Positions 24,604-35,555 of a stretch of DNA of 64,000 nucleotides are shown in pieces. Below the pieces are notes generated by a model. It saw nothing but the letters and a program-made list of their open reading frames with translations, searched no databases and was not told the origin of the DNA. Made by a program: the position numbers and the translations under genes. Every line of letters begins with the position of its first letter. Position 1 is the stretch's first letter. The DNA is from Liolophura sinensis (Eukaryota > Mollusca > Polyplacophora > Chitonida > Chitonidae): contig NC_088304.1 of NCBI RefSeq assembly GCF_032854445.1, positions 14,087,704-14,151,703 of the forward strand, written 5' to 3'.

Positions 24604-25177
24604 ATTGTAAACACATAAAAAGAGTTATTTTCACATCATGCACTTTTGTTGTTTTTCAGATAAGTGTATACAAAATATCAAATCCATTTATATTTGTCAG
24701 AAAATTTGACATATTTATGTGTTCAATTCAACTTTAAACATGGTGCAGGTCAAAACTTGTAAATAGAAGTTTAAAGTACGTGTATTGAGTGTGCTAAAAT
24801 TAAAATTTTGATATCATGTAAACACAGAGTTGTTCTTGATTTATATTTTGAAATATATCATAATATATATAATAGTTTGTTTTATTTTAATGTGACAGTG
24901 ACCATCCTAATTCTTCTTTCATTTTAGCTGAATCAGCCATGGAACTTGTTCAAAAGCTATGGGATCCATGATTAAGTTTTGCATATTTAATTATTTACCT
25001 GATTCTGATTGGCTGTTGGTTACTGCTTCAGATTTTGTCTGATTTTGATCATATTTGGTGGGTAGACAACTCATTTCTGGTCTCTCAGATGAAGTTTTCA
25101 AATGCTACTTTATTCCATGTGAAAGTTTTGCATATTTTCGTAAAGTTTTGCATATTTTCGTAATGTGTGTATCAGGA

Positions 25178-25300
25178 TTAATCTTGTTGGTGTCCAAAAC
25201 CTCTCAACTGCATCCAATCAGAACGAAGGAAATTACCCATTTGTTGTGCGAACATCTTCTCTCCCCGAGGGAAGAAATAAACAATAGCGAAAGGAAAGCA
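25178..25300 (+). pseudogene. Decayed third copy of the CCAAT/first-exon region
   Basis: This stretch matches 22040-22160 over about 110 bases at roughly 80 percent: CCAATCAG is kept at 25214, followed by GAGGGAAGAAATAAACAAT. The start codon context has become ATAGCGAAAG, so the ATG is lost, and the coiled-coil part is absent. Codon-by-codon comparison shows more replacement than silent changes, so it does not look like a selected coding sequence. It is an older local duplicate of the promoter and first exon, about 3.1 kb downstream. Confidence 0.5.
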
Positions 25301-25321
25301 CTGAAAACAATATGAAATTGA

Positions 25322-26443
25322 CTAATTTACCATATATATATATACCTGTATATACAAGAATACATGGGTATTACTGGTACTTATAAACAACGTGTATTTC
25401 TCCCAGGTTATTATGTGTATTTTGGTACACATGCATAAGTATGTATGAGTAAGTAGATAATGAATTAATCGCTTTTTAATGCTCTGTTCAGCACCAGTAA
25501 TTTCCACCCGGCCAGCATGTCTTTTTGGCATGGCTGTGATTTGAGCCGTGACTGGTCTGTCTGTACATAGACAGACTAATACCGCAGTGCCAAGGTGCTT
25601 TGTGTCAGCCCTGTAGGTGGTGACAGGCTTACGCTAAACTTTAGAAAAATGGCTTTGCTTTGACCAGCATTAACAACATTATAAGTAGTCCATGTGTTAC
25701 GTCCTGAGCCCAGTAGCTTAATCATTTCATGCTGCAATGCCCGAAGGTGGTGCAATTGATTTGTCGTAGTATTGACCAAGCAGGCGGTATTTATAAATTT
25801 TCACGCTTAATGGCGTGTGAGTGTTCCCTCGTTACATGACATTCATTTGATTTGGTCGTCTATGGAAGCCTATCTTTGCTCTTAACTTAACCATTGTTAA
25901 ATGTTCCTTCAGAGATTATGTACAGGTCTGTACCTATTTGAGATAACAAAACTCAGTCAGAACTGACCAGCGTTTCTCACATCAGTTGATATGTGGCGAG
26001 TCGAGGATTGATTACCATTTCTTGATTCACGTCTGATACGATGTTTCATTTACGCTGAAGTATTGAATTTCCATGCTTAAGCTTGTATGTTACAACCAGG
26101 TTCAATTAGCTATTGTCATGCAAGGTTTCGTTAACAAAAATTTCTGTGCTTCTAATTGGACCAACATGGTCGTGACATTGAACTAGTGGATTCCTGGACA
26201 AAGGGCTTTATTATGTGCAACATTCAGACTTGAAATGGACAGAAATTCTGTGTACCGGTTGTATTCGGTGACCATATACAAGCAGAGTATAGGTATACAC
26301 ATCAGTGACCAGTGAATGTAAGCCATGGTTTCCTTCGCAGGTAAGTAACGAGATGAGTTTTGTTTAATTAATTGTTTGTCTTTATACACATTGTCATTTT
26401 GGATGTTGATCAATGCTTTGTTGAATACACACATCATGAAGTT
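25322..26443. other. Presumed intron, no gene seen
   Basis: Unique AT-rich DNA. A strong donor-like site (GCAG|GTAAGT at 26338-26345) follows an ATGGTTTCCTTC, but its phase does not fit the next known exon, so I do not call an exon. Confidence 0.35.
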
Positions 26444-26722
26444 AAAACAATGATTTATTTATTTATTTTATTTGATTGGTGTTTTACGCCATACTCAAGA
26501 ATATTTCACTTATACGATGGTGGCCAGCATTATGGTGGGGGGAAAGCGGGCACAGCCCGAGGAAAACCCACAACGATTCGCAGATTTCTGTCAGAACTTC
26601 CCATGTACAGCCGGAGAGGAAGCCAGCATGAGCTGGACTTGAACTTGGTGAGAGACTCCTGGGTCATTACGCTGTGCTCGCACGCCAACTAACTGAGCCA
26701 CGGAGGCCCCAAAACAATGATT
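26444..26722 (-). mobile_element. V-SINE-like SINE with target-site duplication
   Basis: The SINE (26456-26710) is flanked by the direct repeat AAAACAATGATT at 26444-26455 and 26711-26722, which marks both ends of the insertion. Some of the head between the two promoter boxes is deleted. Confidence 0.9.
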
Positions 26723-28286
26723 ATTTCACCTTTTAAATTGATACATGTACAAGTACTTGTGTTAGTTAACATAGCCCTAACATGTGATGTAGTGTACATT
26801 GATGATTGTCAGCATAATGTTGCCTTACACAGAACCTTGGTCTTGAAACTTCTGAAGTTACTGACTTCCTTAAGGTGGCACTTTATTTAAATTAAGCACA
26901 ACTTAATACATGTGTGTAAATGATGTGGCTTAAGGAAAACATGTAGGCTTGTTAAAGCAAAAGCCCAAGAAAAAAAGGAGAAACAGAACAAAACGAAAAA
27001 GAGCATAGAAAGCTCCCTGCCGTCCAAATATTCTTTTTGGTCAGTATATTGGTAGGACACCCAAGGTAAGGGTTCAAAACTGGCCTTGGGCGGGTAATTT
27101 ATCCACCATTTGTCCCTGTACATACACATATCTCTGCATCACACTTGACATAGAAAAGTTTGTCGTTAATGCACCAAAAGTATGTGGTTTTATTATCCCA
27201 GGAACTACAATTTAACCAGCTTAGTCAAATTTTGACATACACATAGCCTCAAAGATTTCGGCTCTGCACATTTTCTGAATTTTGAAACAGAAGTTTAAAA
27301 AATCATAGCCAAAAAATTTTAACGACAAAGCCATTTTGTATTACTACGTCTAGCTTTTAAAACCTTTTATAAGCTGACTACAAGTAATATAATCATTGTG
27401 CTGGAAACTGTATAGCGCTACTGCTATGAATTTACTTTGTCATGCTGGTGTAAGAAACGTTTGAACTTGATCACCTGCTAAGTGCTTTTGTACAGGTGAT
27501 AGATTTACGCATGCAGTCATAACGACATAGAGTTAATGAAGTCAGCTGTGGTAATTTTCAGACTGGAACTTAACACTCCCAGAATAAACAGTCTCATTTA
27601 AGGGGACAACTCATGAATTGGCATTCATGTCCAGCACTTCTAGCTGACAAAAGCTCCTAATGGGGTTTAGAAATGGATACACCATGCTTGAGCAGGTTTT
27701 GCCATTACAGAGGCTCCAGAGGGACAGACCCTCTAGGGAACATTTTGGTTAAAGGAATGCGCTTACAGTCAGTTGGTATTTACATTATTGAAGACATTTC
27801 AGCTTGTGTATTTAGGATTATATGTACATTGTACTACATGTACGTCATATTTTCTGGCCATTCATTCCAACAGATTGTTATTAAAATGTTCTACAAATAG
27901 GTGGTGTATTTTCACCTGAAGTTTAACATTTTTCATTTAACACGTTTTATGTGATTCTGACTTATTCATCCACCTTTAAATATAGGGCAATTAAAGAGTT
28001 TTTTTGAGAAGTGTGATTATTTTCTTGTGAGAAAAACTTAATCTTTATATACCAAACTTTACGTGAAATACAGTATTCATGAATATTCTAATATAATGTT
28101 AGAATAGTTTCTCTTGTTAATTTTTGATATGTATTTGGGACTTCTGAGTTGATCAACTTTTCTTATAACACATTATATGGTTTCATTTCTTTCATTTTAA
28201 GATTTAAGTGTATTAAATACATGGATGGAAAGGAATCTTGAGCCTAAGAGATTTTATGTCTTCGGCGGCGAGAAGAAAATCTTATT
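26723..28286. other. Presumed intron, no gene seen apart from the MITE at 27904
   Basis: No open frame with coding character, no tandem repeat. Confidence 0.35.
27904..28075. mobile_element. MITE of the TGTATTTCACGTAAAG family
   Basis: The left end GTGTATTTTCACCTGAAG and right end CTTTACGTGAAATACAGTA are inverted repeats; the interior is AT-rich and non-coding. Confidence 0.65.
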
Positions 28287-28669
28287 GAAAGAATAGAGTG
28301 AGTGAGTGAGTGCTTGGGGTTTAACATCATAGTCAACAATTTTTCAGTCATATGAGGACGAAGGAATCCTTAAGGTGTATGTAGTGTGCCTCATTGTTGC
28401 AGGACGGATTTCCACCGCTCTTTTATTTAGTGCTGCTTCACTGAGACGACTTACTGAAGGCAAGTAAGCCGCCCCGCCCGAGCCATTATACTGATACGGG
28501 TTAACCAGTCGTTGCACTATCCCCTTCATGCTGAACGCCAAGTGAGGAAGTTACAACTTCCTCTTTTAAAGTCTTAGGTGTGACTCGATCAAGGATTGAT
28601 CCTGGATCTACCAGTCCAGAAGCGGACGCTCTACCAACTGTGCTATCTGGACCGGTCAGAAAGAATAGA
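28287..28669 (-). mobile_element. Second tRNA-derived SINE family, full length, with target-site duplication
   Basis: GAAAGAATAGA at 28287-28297 and 28659-28669 brackets a reverse copy that begins with (GAGT)n and ends in a tRNA-like head. Read on the minus strand, the head has ATAGCACAGTTGGTAGAGCG (box A region) and a GATCGAGTCACACC box B. The body is unrelated to the V-SINE family. Confidence 0.92.
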
Positions 28670-30790
28670 AGAAATCCCTGAAAAAGAAATGACGAACCAG
28701 AACAGAAAGTTATGAGTAGAAAATGCTGGAGTGAAAATATTTGCAATATCAGAAAAGGTCCATACAAGAAAATGTGTGGAAGAGTGAAAATCCAAATGCA
28801 GTTAGACGGAAGAATGTAGAAATTCAGCATAGAACTATGTGTACATATATGCACATAGATGTACATGTATCTCCTGTGGAAGTGGAAGGGTTGTTTATTT
28901 TGTGAAAATATATCCCAGCATCAGAGTTTAACTAACATGGTTTTGTGACCAGATATTCCAGATTGATTCTTTGGTTTGGGGAAAATTTTTACAAACAATT
29001 TTGTACATGTATAAATCCTACATTCTGGACATTATCAGTGGTTGCGTGTTGACCTGATTTGCATGTTGACCTGATTTGCATATATCCTAGTTGAACTCTC
29101 ATGGATGCATGAAGCACTGTACAGTGTTATCTAACATGTGTTTATCATCAGACTGGGCTAGGCAGGATGACAAAAAGACTACTAAGCCTAGTGGTGATAA
29201 TAACAGAGCTCAAGACATCACAAAACATATGCCGATGTAATGGGTAGCTATAAACAGTGCCTGGAGATGTAGTTGAAGAAAAAAACGTAGTAATTTTCTT
29301 CAACTGGATTCAGTTTTTTTTCCCCCCTTAAATTTGGCAATACCACAAGTGACCCGTTGGCTATGCATGGCTTTGTTTTGTGAAAAGGAAGTAAACGTCT
29401 TACCTACATGTATGTCTTCAGCAATTCTTCAGGGTTGCCCATGTGTATGTTACAGATTTATCTGTATTTGTATGAAATAGCCATAAAAGTACCTTGTTGA
29501 GTAACTTGACTCAGTCAAGGTTGATAGGAAAAGTTTGTTGTAAATTTGTTATAAATTGTTGTGTTTATTTTGATTGTGTTCTGTAAGTTCACCCCCTCCT
29601 TGAAACCAGACTGTACCCCCCCCCCCCCCCCTCACACACACACCCTCCCCCCACCACCTAAATAGGCAAGTGTCCTATAACCCATAGTTAAAGGGAGAAG
29701 GGTCATTTTAAATACTTTGTCAATCAGGCTTTAATGCCTATTTATAAACTTAGATTGCCTTATTATGAATGTGCCAATCAGTGTTGGGAAAGCACAAATA
29801 TAATCTTTTGTAATTTCAATAATTAGTTTTTTGCGGGGCTATTAGGAAATGTGTAATTCCTCCTTTGTAGTAAGAAAAAAGCTCTTAATAGATCCATTGA
29901 GAACTGATCTATAAATGTGATACTGTACCAATGGGCTCAGTGCCAAGGGGATAATAGATGGATTAACGCAATGCATAAGCTTGTAACAGTGGCTTCTTAA
30001 AGATTTATTTATTTAACTGGCAGCTGGGTGTGGGGGAGGGGGGGTGGGGGTGGGAGGGGTTTGTGGTGGTTGTGCTACAGTGTATTTACTGTGTAATTGA
30101 GGCACTGATTAAGTCCATTTAACTGGTCTTACAAGGTACTGAATGTGGCATGTAAATGTATAAGGGAGCTAATGGCAAAAATACCTGGCTGTGTTGGTAA
30201 GTTCATACATTGGTTGTACATTAATGGTACTGTACCCAGAATCATTGTCTAACTCGTCTTTCTAGTACCTGTAATTCTAGTACCCTGAGCCAATACAACA
30301 AAACCATGTTTGACAAGTCAAAAATTTAAAGCTCAGTATGTTACACAGGTAATTAATTTATGCGCCAGGTGAGGTAAGGTTACTGTTTGTTAAGGGCTCA
30401 ACATTTTAACTTACATTGTTAATGTGTGTAATTGGGCACTTGATTCACATTTTAATGTTTGTAGTACCCAGTACCAAAACTGGCTTTGTGGAATAGCTGG
30501 GTGACACTTTTTTGTTCTTGGTTTCTAAACTAACTGGTTAAAGTTTTTGAGATGTGACCAACAGCCCTTTTTCACTCTGTGTGTCTGTGGCATGTTCGGT
30601 TGCTCTGCTTAATTTTTGGCACCCTGTCTTTAGACTTAGCGATTTATGGTCACTTATAACCAGTGCAAGACCATATTGACTTCTTATGAGATGTCCTGTA
30701 CGTAATGGAGAGAGTATGAGCTGAGTCTTCCTCGAGGACAGTACTGGTACGAGTGCTTTCCCCGTGTTAAACCATAGTCACTAACAGTAT
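28670..30790. other. Presumed intron, no gene seen
   Basis: AT-rich; a C tract followed by CA and CCT-rich sequence at 29615-29660 and a G-rich tract at 30030-30060. Otherwise featureless. Confidence 0.35.
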
Positions 30791-30944
30791 TCATGTACAG
30801 TACTGCTTAATCCTAACGGTATATCTGACCCGGATGTGGGTCAAAACATCAGCGTAGGAAGGACATAATATCACAGCAAGATGTTCACGCCATACGCCGA
30901 TCATACAGCCAAGATGGATGCACTATCCACGTAGGATGGGAGTA

Positions 30945-31510
30945 GGACAGACGTTTGATCCGTGTATGATGGGCGTTTTATCCATGTATGATGGGCATAA
31001 GATCCCTGTATGATAGGCGTTTGATCCATGTATGATGGGCGTTTTATCCATGTATGATGGACATAGGATCCGTGTATGATGGGCATAAGATCCCTGTATG
31101 ATGGGCGTAGGATCCGTGTATGATGGGCATTTGATGTATGTATGATGGGCGTAGGATCCGTGTATGATGGGCATAAGATCCGTGTATGATGGGCGTTTGA
31201 TCCGTGTATGATGGGCCTTTGATCCGTGTATGATGGGCCTTTGATCTGTGTATGATGGGCCTTTGATCCGTGTATGATGGGCCTTTGATCCGTGTATGAT
31301 GGGCGTTTGATCCATGTATGATGGGCGTAGGATCCGTGTATGATGGGCCTTTGATCCGTGTATGATGGGCCTTTGATCCGTGTATGATGGGCCTTTGATC
31401 TGTGTATGATGGGCGTTTAATCCGTGTATGATGGGCGTATGATATGTGTAGGATGGGCGTAGGATCCGTGTATGATGGGCATAGGATCCGTGTATGATGG
31501 GCGTAGGGTT
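30945..31510. repeat. Minisatellite, 22 bp unit, about 26 copies
   Basis: The unit is close to GTGTATGATGGGCCTTTGAT plus CC, with two main variants (CCTTTGATCC and CATAAGATCC) that alternate in blocks. Long minus-strand frames here have a 22-residue period and are a by-product of the unit length. Confidence 0.92.
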
Positions 31511-31859
31511 TTACGACATGCACCGTATTGTTCAGCACCAACCTTGTTCTCTCAGAATAAAAAGAAATATTCACAATCGGTCTACTTCCTGATGTGGTTA
31601 CCAATTTGCACATGATCATGATAATAGGCAGATCGAGTTTAAGAGCCATGAATGACCAATTTATAGTATAAGTACAGCTTTTGGCAAGAACTTATATCAT
31701 CTCCAGTTGTCCGGATTTTACATTTGGGTCAGGTGGTTACGATTTTACATTTCCACTGACACTAATAAATTTCGTCGAGAAACGGGAAAGCAAAATTCGG
31801 AAGTCATGCATTGGGTTAGCTAATCTATTTACTGGTTTGAATCAGTGAGAGTTAGGCGC

Positions 31860-32150
31860 ATTGTAGACAATTCACTTGTACTCACCATGCCTGCCTTACC
31901 AGGTAAACAAACTGAAGATACGTCGTGTTTATAGCTATGGTGTAGGCAAATGCTAAAGTGCCATAAAACGGTCTAAACGAGACTACACGTACTGGTCGAT
32001 TAAGATCCGTGTAAAATCCGATCAGGATGGTGCCAACATCCTCGCATGGGCCGCCCATCTAAGCCATATCTTCCGCATAGAATCCACCCCTCATCCGATC
32101 ATGATGAGCATAGGATGGGCGGATGATAGGCGTAGAGTATATTGTTGATG
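31860..32150 (+). repeat. Dispersed repeat shared with 50970-51240
   Basis: Shared blocks include ACCAGGTAAACAAACTGAAG and stretches rich in GATC and ATGGGC. Orientation is opposite to the second copy. Confidence 0.6.
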
Positions 32151-32169
32151 TCGGGCAGTACTGTACCTG

Positions 32170-32967
32170 AGTGACTGACTACGCTACTCAAATGATAACT
32201 GGAGTAAACAATTGACATAAACCTATTTTATGCAGTGAAATTTGGCTATATAATGTGTTTACCAGGCTGAGAACTTTATTACTGTCCTTTATGTAACATG
32301 TTCGTGAATTTATAGTCGGTTGCTTTTTACATGTGGTTCCAACTTGCACAGCTACAATATTGTGGTTTTGCACTTGTTTTTCACAGGTACTACATGTGTT
32401 ATTTCCTAACAACTGCTACTTGCCCTGGTTTTCTCGTATTCTTTGTTTCATTTCAGCCTTATATATAGTCTCCTGTATATTTGTACTTCTTGGGGACTTC
32501 ATTAGGATTTTGGCATAAAAGTCTGCATTTGAATCTAGAGTCTCAAGAGTGGTACGGTAGTTTTAGGAATTTCTCCTCTTGAGGGGTATGTGTCATGTGA
32601 TGGGTGTGGGGAAATTACGATGGATCTGGTTTCATGAACGGTTTGTAAATAGCAAAACCCACTGCTGAAGTATGATGGCCTCCATGTGGGTACATGGATT
32701 ATGGTGACTACCAGCATGACCAAACACATAAACTCACATGGTGTGTGTTGTAACTTGTTCTGCAGTGACAGGCATCAGCTGTAATTCTTACGTCCTCATA
32801 GATAGAAGATTCCCTGCTTGTTTGTTTACTTTTACGTCATTTTCAACTATATGCTTTCAGATTCTTCCACTAGAATGTGGTAAAGTTCTGTTAGTGTTGT
32901 CATTTAAGAAAAAATAACATAATTACATGGATGTAATGTAAAACAAAAATATTTTTGTTGTGAACAG
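32170..32967. other. Intron before the large exon, no other feature seen
   Basis: Unique sequence; no repeat recognised. Confidence 0.35.
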
Positions 32968-33804
32968 GTGAACAAGTATACCGACATCAGTGCCCAGTAT
33001 GGGCAGAGTGGGGGATTTTGGGACAGCCAGGACAGCGAAAGTGACAGTCAGCTCATCAGCAAGTTTACAACCTCAATATTTCTAGCTGCGCCCCCGCCTT
33101 CCATGACACTGAAAATGCTTAGCAATTCACACAACAACAATGAGAGTGTGAATTCAGCAGATTATGTGTCAAGGTCAACACAAAGGTCAAGGTCACCCAC
33201 TAGTCCTTCTGTATATTCAGGCGCTTATACTGAGATTGAAAATGCTCCCAAAAAGTTGTTGACCAGTTCTTTTTACACTACCACGAGGCCATTCCCTGCT
33301 GGACAGGCACTAAGAATTATCCCCCCTGCAGAGAAGCACAACTCAGCAAACTCCGGATCTACGTCAAGTGGTGATTCTGGGATAGTCAGCTTTGACATTT
33401 CCCTGCCGTCTCAAAATAAATTGGTGATCGACAAACAAAACAGTTATTCCCCAAATAGTTCAGAAATGATTTGTTCAAGTCAAGAAAACAGCAGCAATGC
33501 TGGATATAAGGAATCGGAGAGTAGTAACTCAGAGTCTTCAACTTACCAAATACCAGCTTTCCAGAAGTCTGGCAACAAATCCATAATGATGTTTAATACT
33601 TCAAATCGCCGAGCCAGCTTTGAAATTCAGGCCACAGAATCTAATCCCAACACATTGAGGTCGCAATTGGAGATTCCAGGCTACAGACGTCACTCAGTTC
33701 AGACTGCTCTGCTAACAGGCATTTCTGACGGGCACTTTTCATTGGATGACTGCAACAACAACAACAAGTACAAAGATTTTGAAGAAGATGTCTTAGTGGA
33801 TTTG
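32968..33804 (+). CDS. Large Ser-rich internal exon of the smoothelin-domain gene
   Basis: This is the longest clearly coding stretch: 837 bases, 279 codons, phase 0 at both ends, between an acceptor (TGTGAACAG) and the donor TTG|GTGAGT. The protein is rich in Ser, Asn, Thr and Pro, with likely phosphorylation tracts such as STQRSRSPTSPS and STSSGDSGIVSFD. It has no recognisable fold until its last ten residues, DFEEDVLVDL, which start the smoothelin domain completed by the next exon. Long disordered Ser/Pro regions next to such domains are usual in smoothelins. A second acceptor choice (GAACAAG, nine bases later) keeps the frame. The donor lies at the start of a 115 bp tandem triplication. 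Confidence 0.8.
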
Positions 33805-34149
33805 GTGAGTTTTCCTTCTGATCTGCATGATTGTGTAAATTTAAGCAAACAACGAAACAAAACAAAATGTCATTTTTGAATATTGCTGAACAAATTGCTT
33901 CAGTTCGCTTTTGGATTTGGTGAGTTTTCCTTCTGACCTGCATAATTGTGTAAATTTAGGCAAACAACGAAACAAAATAAAATGTCATTTTTGAATATTG
34001 CGGAACAAATTGCTTCAGTTCGCTTTTGGATTTGGTAAGTTTTCCTTCTGACCTGCATAATTGTGTAAATTTAGGCAAACAACGAAACAAAATAAAATGC
34101 CATTTTTGAATATTGCGGAACAAATTGCTTCAGTTTGCTTTCCTGGCTT
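33805..34149 (+). repeat. 115 bp tandem triplication containing the splice donor
   Basis: Three units start at 33805, 33920 and 34035, each preceded by GGATTTG (exact GATTTG at the exon end) and opening GTGAGT, GTGAGT and GTAAGT. Units differ by a few bases. The first donor ends the large exon. Confidence 0.93.
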
Positions 34150-34281
34150 GTTGGCATAAAACACTTGTGAAATAAATACATAGATATGATTCATTTGAGC
34201 AGTGCTTTTATAAAACATGCCGACAGTCATGACTTTTGTTTGCACAATATCTTGCTGTAAGTTAATCAACATGAAGATGAT

Positions 34282-34438
34282 TTTGAATATGATCATTTAT
34301 TTGTTTATTTATTTGATTGGTGTTGTATGCCGTACTCAAGAATGTTTCACTTATACGACGGCGGCCTGCATTATGGTGGGAGGAAACTGGGCTGAGCTCG
34401 GGGGGAAACCCACGACCATCTGCAGGTTTGAATATGAT
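34282..34438 (-). mobile_element. 5'-truncated V-SINE-like SINE with target-site duplication
   Basis: TTTGAATATGAT flanks the element at 34282-34293 and 34427-34438, so the missing head was lost at insertion, as is typical of incomplete reverse transcription. It lies in the intron before the smoothelin-domain exon. Confidence 0.88.
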
Positions 34439-34699
34439 TACATTTAGATTTAAAGTGTGGGCCAACTTTAAATAATTCTTCTTTTGGGTGTAATCTGACC
34501 CTGTCAGAAAAATAATTGATTGTCATTTTTTTTTATTCTGAGAATGCAGAAGGTACTGTAGGCATTTTCAAAAAATCAACATGGACAAAAAAATGAAGGA
34601 AAAAGTCAATCAGAAACCAAATAAGAACATAGAAAAGGGCACTTTTTTTGGAGGATCCCTTTAATTATGACAGTTTTTAATTTTTTTTTTCATTTTAAG

Positions 34700-34775
34700 C
34701 TGAAGAAGTGTACAGATTTTCCAGAGAGACGTAAAATTCGCTCTGCTCTTCGACATGTGAGAGAAAACCAAAAAG
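34700..34775 (+). CDS. Smoothelin-domain exon
   Basis: This 76-base exon (phase 0 in, phase 1 out; acceptor TTTTAAG, donor AAAAG|GTGAG) encodes LKKCTDFPERRKIRSAL followed by RHVRENQK. Joined to DFEEDVLVDL from the previous exon, it matches the smoothelin motif of the form LL-x-x-x-x-DF-x-ERR-x-IR-A-x-R-x-x-R. Smoothelins and smoothelin-like proteins are cytoplasmic, actin-associated proteins of contractile cells; most also carry a C-terminal calponin-homology domain. None is seen here, so it would have to lie right of the window. The acceptor AAG rather than CAG is acceptable after the long T tract. A 42 bp tandem repeat starts ten bases after the exon. Confidence 0.75.
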
Positions 34776-34784
34776 GTGAGTTTA

Positions 34785-34952
34785 GTGTGAAATCTCAAGG
34801 GGATAGTCTGTTCTGATTGGCTACTGGTGTGAAATCTCAAGGGGATAGTCTGTTCTGATTGGCTACTGGTGTGAAATCTCAAGGGGATAGTCTGTTCTGA
34901 TTGGCTACTGGTGTGAAATCTCAAGGGGATAGTCTGTTCTGATTTGATACTG
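34785..34952 (+). repeat. 42 bp tandem repeat, four units, next to the smoothelin-domain exon
   Basis: Units start at 34785, 34827, 34869 and 34911 with GTGTGAAATCTCAAGGGGAT. The last is slightly worn (GATTTGATACTG for GATTGGCTACTG). Confidence 0.95.
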
Positions 34953-35000
34953 GTGTCTGTGTATACCGTGACTTAGTAAATTGTTCATGTATGTCAGTTA

Positions 35001-35173
35001 ATGCCAATTGTAAGTAGGAAGGTCTGGCAGCAACCTGTGGATGGTCGTGGGTTTCCCCCGGGCTCTGCTCAGTCCCTCCCACCATAATGCTGGCCGCCGT
35101 CACATAAGTGAAATATTCTTGAGTCCGGCGTAAAACACCAATCAAATAAATAAATAAATGAATTATGCCAATT
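35001..35173 (+). mobile_element. 5'-truncated V-SINE-like SINE with target-site duplication
   Basis: ATGCCAATT at 35001-35009 and 35165-35173 flanks a head-less copy that ends in the ATAAATAA tail. Confidence 0.8.
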
Positions 35174-35300
35174 AAAAAAAAAAAAGGCCAAGGGTATTAT
35201 TAATGTAACAAATTAATGTGATGGTGCATCTGCAAGCTGGTGTTGTGTCCGGTGTAAATCACAAATCCACTTTGAACTGGTGCAATTCAGTATTCTTGAG

Positions 35301-35555
35301 GTGCCTCCAGGGTCTAGTGGCTAGGGTGTTGGTGCAGCACAATGGCCCAGGTGCATCTTGAGTTCAAGTCCAGCTCAGGCTGCCTTCCTCGCTGGGCATA
35401 CATGGGAGGGCCTTCAGCAACCTGCGGATAGTCATGTGTTTCTTCAGTGCCCGATTTCCTCCCACTATAATGCTGGCCAGTGTCGTATAACTGAAGTATT
35501 TTAGAGCATGGCGTAAATGGCCAATCAAATAAATAAATAAATAAATAAACAAACA
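35301..35555 (+). mobile_element. V-SINE-like SINE, diverged full length
   Basis: It starts at GGTGCCTCCAGGG and ends in a long (AAAT)n/(AAAC)n tail. The head is recognisable but worn. Confidence 0.8.

Larger units (their letters stand above)
13664..25169 (+). repeat. Large duplicated segment, copy 2
   Basis: This is the partner of 1093-12629. Its left edge (TTAAGCTC at 13664) abuts a foldback element; its right edge is where copy 1 runs into the N gap, and here the sequence continues uninterrupted into unique DNA. It contains the second set of exons 2-4, the second coiled-coil exon candidate and second copies of every SINE and minisatellite in copy 1. Confidence 0.93.
30795..32166. mobile_element. 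1.37 kb interval bounded by a perfect 12 bp inverted repeat, holding a minisatellite
   Basis: GTACAGTACTGC at 30795-30806 and GCAGTACTGTAC at 32155-32166 are exact inverses. The interval holds the 22 bp minisatellite and a region (31860-32150) that recurs inverted at 50970-51240. It may be a non-autonomous DNA transposon with an internal satellite; no transposase is present. Confidence 0.4.

Noticed and set aside
26322-26340. Short first exon ATGGTTTCCTTCGCAG before GTAAGT
   Set aside because: It ends in phase 1 while the next supported exon (32968) needs phase 0. It could be an alternative leader exon but nothing more supports it.
28580-28658. tRNA gene on the minus strand
   Set aside because: It is the head of the CTCA-tailed SINE, as the full-length copy with flanking duplication shows.
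30901-31649. Minus-strand frames of 130-201 codons with a HHTRIKGPSYTDQ-like repeat
   Set aside because: A 22 bp unit read over three turns gives a 22-residue period in every frame of that strand; it is a minisatellite artefact.
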